This document shows positions 5,069 through 5,184 of a stretch of DNA of 5,184 nucleotides, piece after piece (position 1 is the first letter of the stretch; each line of letters begins with the position of its first letter). Source of the DNA: DATDYW01 sp036516995 (GTDB taxonomy: Bacteria; Patescibacteriota; Minisyncoccia; Phycocordibacterales; JAACPR01); contig DATDYW010000009.1 in assembly GCA_036516995.1 (NCBI GenBank), forward strand, positions 1-5,184, given 5' to 3'. A program made the translations under genes and the position numbers. A model generated the notes under the pieces. That model worked only from the letters and a program-made list of their open reading frames with translations. It did not search any database and was not told the origin of the DNA.

Positions 5069-5077
5069 TGCTACGGT
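5069..5077 (+). promoter_or_regulatory. Promoter-like box TGCTACGGT
   Basis: It differs from the TGCTAGGGT boxes at 3528 and 4583 by one base and likewise follows a terminator. What it would transcribe is unclear: a GC hairpin with six Ts (5085-5103) comes directly after it, and the sequence to the window end reads better as a gene on the other strand. It could be a chance match. Confidence 0.28.
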
Positions 5078-5084
5078 GTCTGCC

Positions 5085-5103
5085 CCGGCCGCGCCGGTTT
5101 TTT
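5085..5103 (+). terminator. Short terminator-like hairpin with T6 tract
   Basis: CCGGC (5085-5089) pairs with GCCGG (5093-5097) across a 3-nt loop, followed by six Ts (5098-5103). The stem is only 5 bp, but all G-C. It could back up the terminator at 5029. On the - strand it has no T-tract and would not serve as a classical terminator for the convergent frame. Confidence 0.35.
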
Positions 5104-5107
5104 GAAC

Positions 5108-5184
5108 TCAAACGAAAAGCGGCGGCTGGGCGAGCGGGTCAGGAAGCGAGCGAGAGTCCGAGACGACGGCCGACGACGTGCCTT
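5108..5184 (-). CDS. Possible C-terminal end of a convergent gene running off the window
   Basis: On the - strand a frame open from the window edge ends at TGA (5108-5110). It reads about 24 residues, ending LPDPLAQPPLFV. By hand count, 19 of 24 third positions are G or C, with second positions lowest (15 of 24), the pattern expected for coding DNA in this GC-rich genome. The competing + strand frame (from TTG 5102) needs several AGG, AGA and CGA arginine codons and fits less well. The stretch is too short to identify a product or to exclude noncoding DNA. Confidence 0.27.
   Translation of the reverse strand, partial: GTSSAVVSDSRSLPDPLAQPPLFV

Noticed and set aside
5140..5182. Resemblance to the RNase P RNA 5' conserved region (AGTCC, then GTGCC about 27 nt apart)
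   Set aside because: The invariant bases around AGGAAAGTCC and CAGGGTGCC are not kept and no helices could be confirmed; a covariance-model search on a longer window would decide.
5102..5184. + strand gene starting at TTG 5102
   Set aside because: The start lies in a T-tract, no ATG or GTG is available in frame, and the frame needs several AGG, AGA and CGA codons; the - strand frame fits the genome's codon use better.

Overview
The window is GC-rich (about 70-75% GC in the gene stretches I counted), densely packed bacterial DNA. It holds five genes on the + strand, one on the - strand, and probably the tail of another - strand gene at the right edge. Features that suggest a Patescibacteria/CPR (Parcubacteria-like) genome are: a stand-alone four-helix-bundle (S23/Avd-type) gene between 7-bp repeat arrays; small single-pass and DUF2157-like membrane proteins; no convincing Shine-Dalgarno sequences; and very short or absent mRNA leaders. 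No rRNA or marker gene is present, so this lineage guess is an inference.

Layout. (1) 1-1104: a type II NADH dehydrogenase (NDH-2) lacking its N-terminus because the window begins inside it. (2) 1107-1761: an AT-rich cassette. Thirteen heptads of the GAATNNA type lie on the left and twelve reverse-complement heptads on the right. Between them, on the - strand, is a 120-residue four-helix-bundle protein gene. The two arrays contain a perfect 40-bp inverted repeat. (3) 1786-3476: a two-gene operon with a predicted leaderless start, encoding a 186-residue membrane-anchored protein of unknown function and a DUF2157-like multipass membrane protein. (4) 3572-4534: ribose-phosphate pyrophosphokinase (prs), with a strong intrinsic terminator before and after it. 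(5) 4600-5019: an unrecognised 139-residue acidic, probably beta-rich protein with a predicted leaderless start, followed by a terminator. (6) 5020-5184: an intergenic stretch with a promoter-like motif and a small hairpin, then probably the end of a convergent - strand gene.

How it fits together. The + strand genes look like separate housekeeping or unknown-function transcription units: terminator hairpin, T-tract, then a TGCTAGGGT promoter-like box, with a 15-bp sequence repeated exactly before prs and before the 139-residue gene. NDH-2 oxidises NADH at the membrane, and Prs makes PRPP for nucleotide synthesis. No common pathway links the genes.

The most unusual object is the cassette at 1107-1761. 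It differs from its neighbours in base composition, fits tightly between the NDH-2 stop codon and the next promoter, and resembles in outline the S23-coding intervening sequences of 23S rRNA (an ORF inside the loop of an inverted repeat), but it lies between protein genes.
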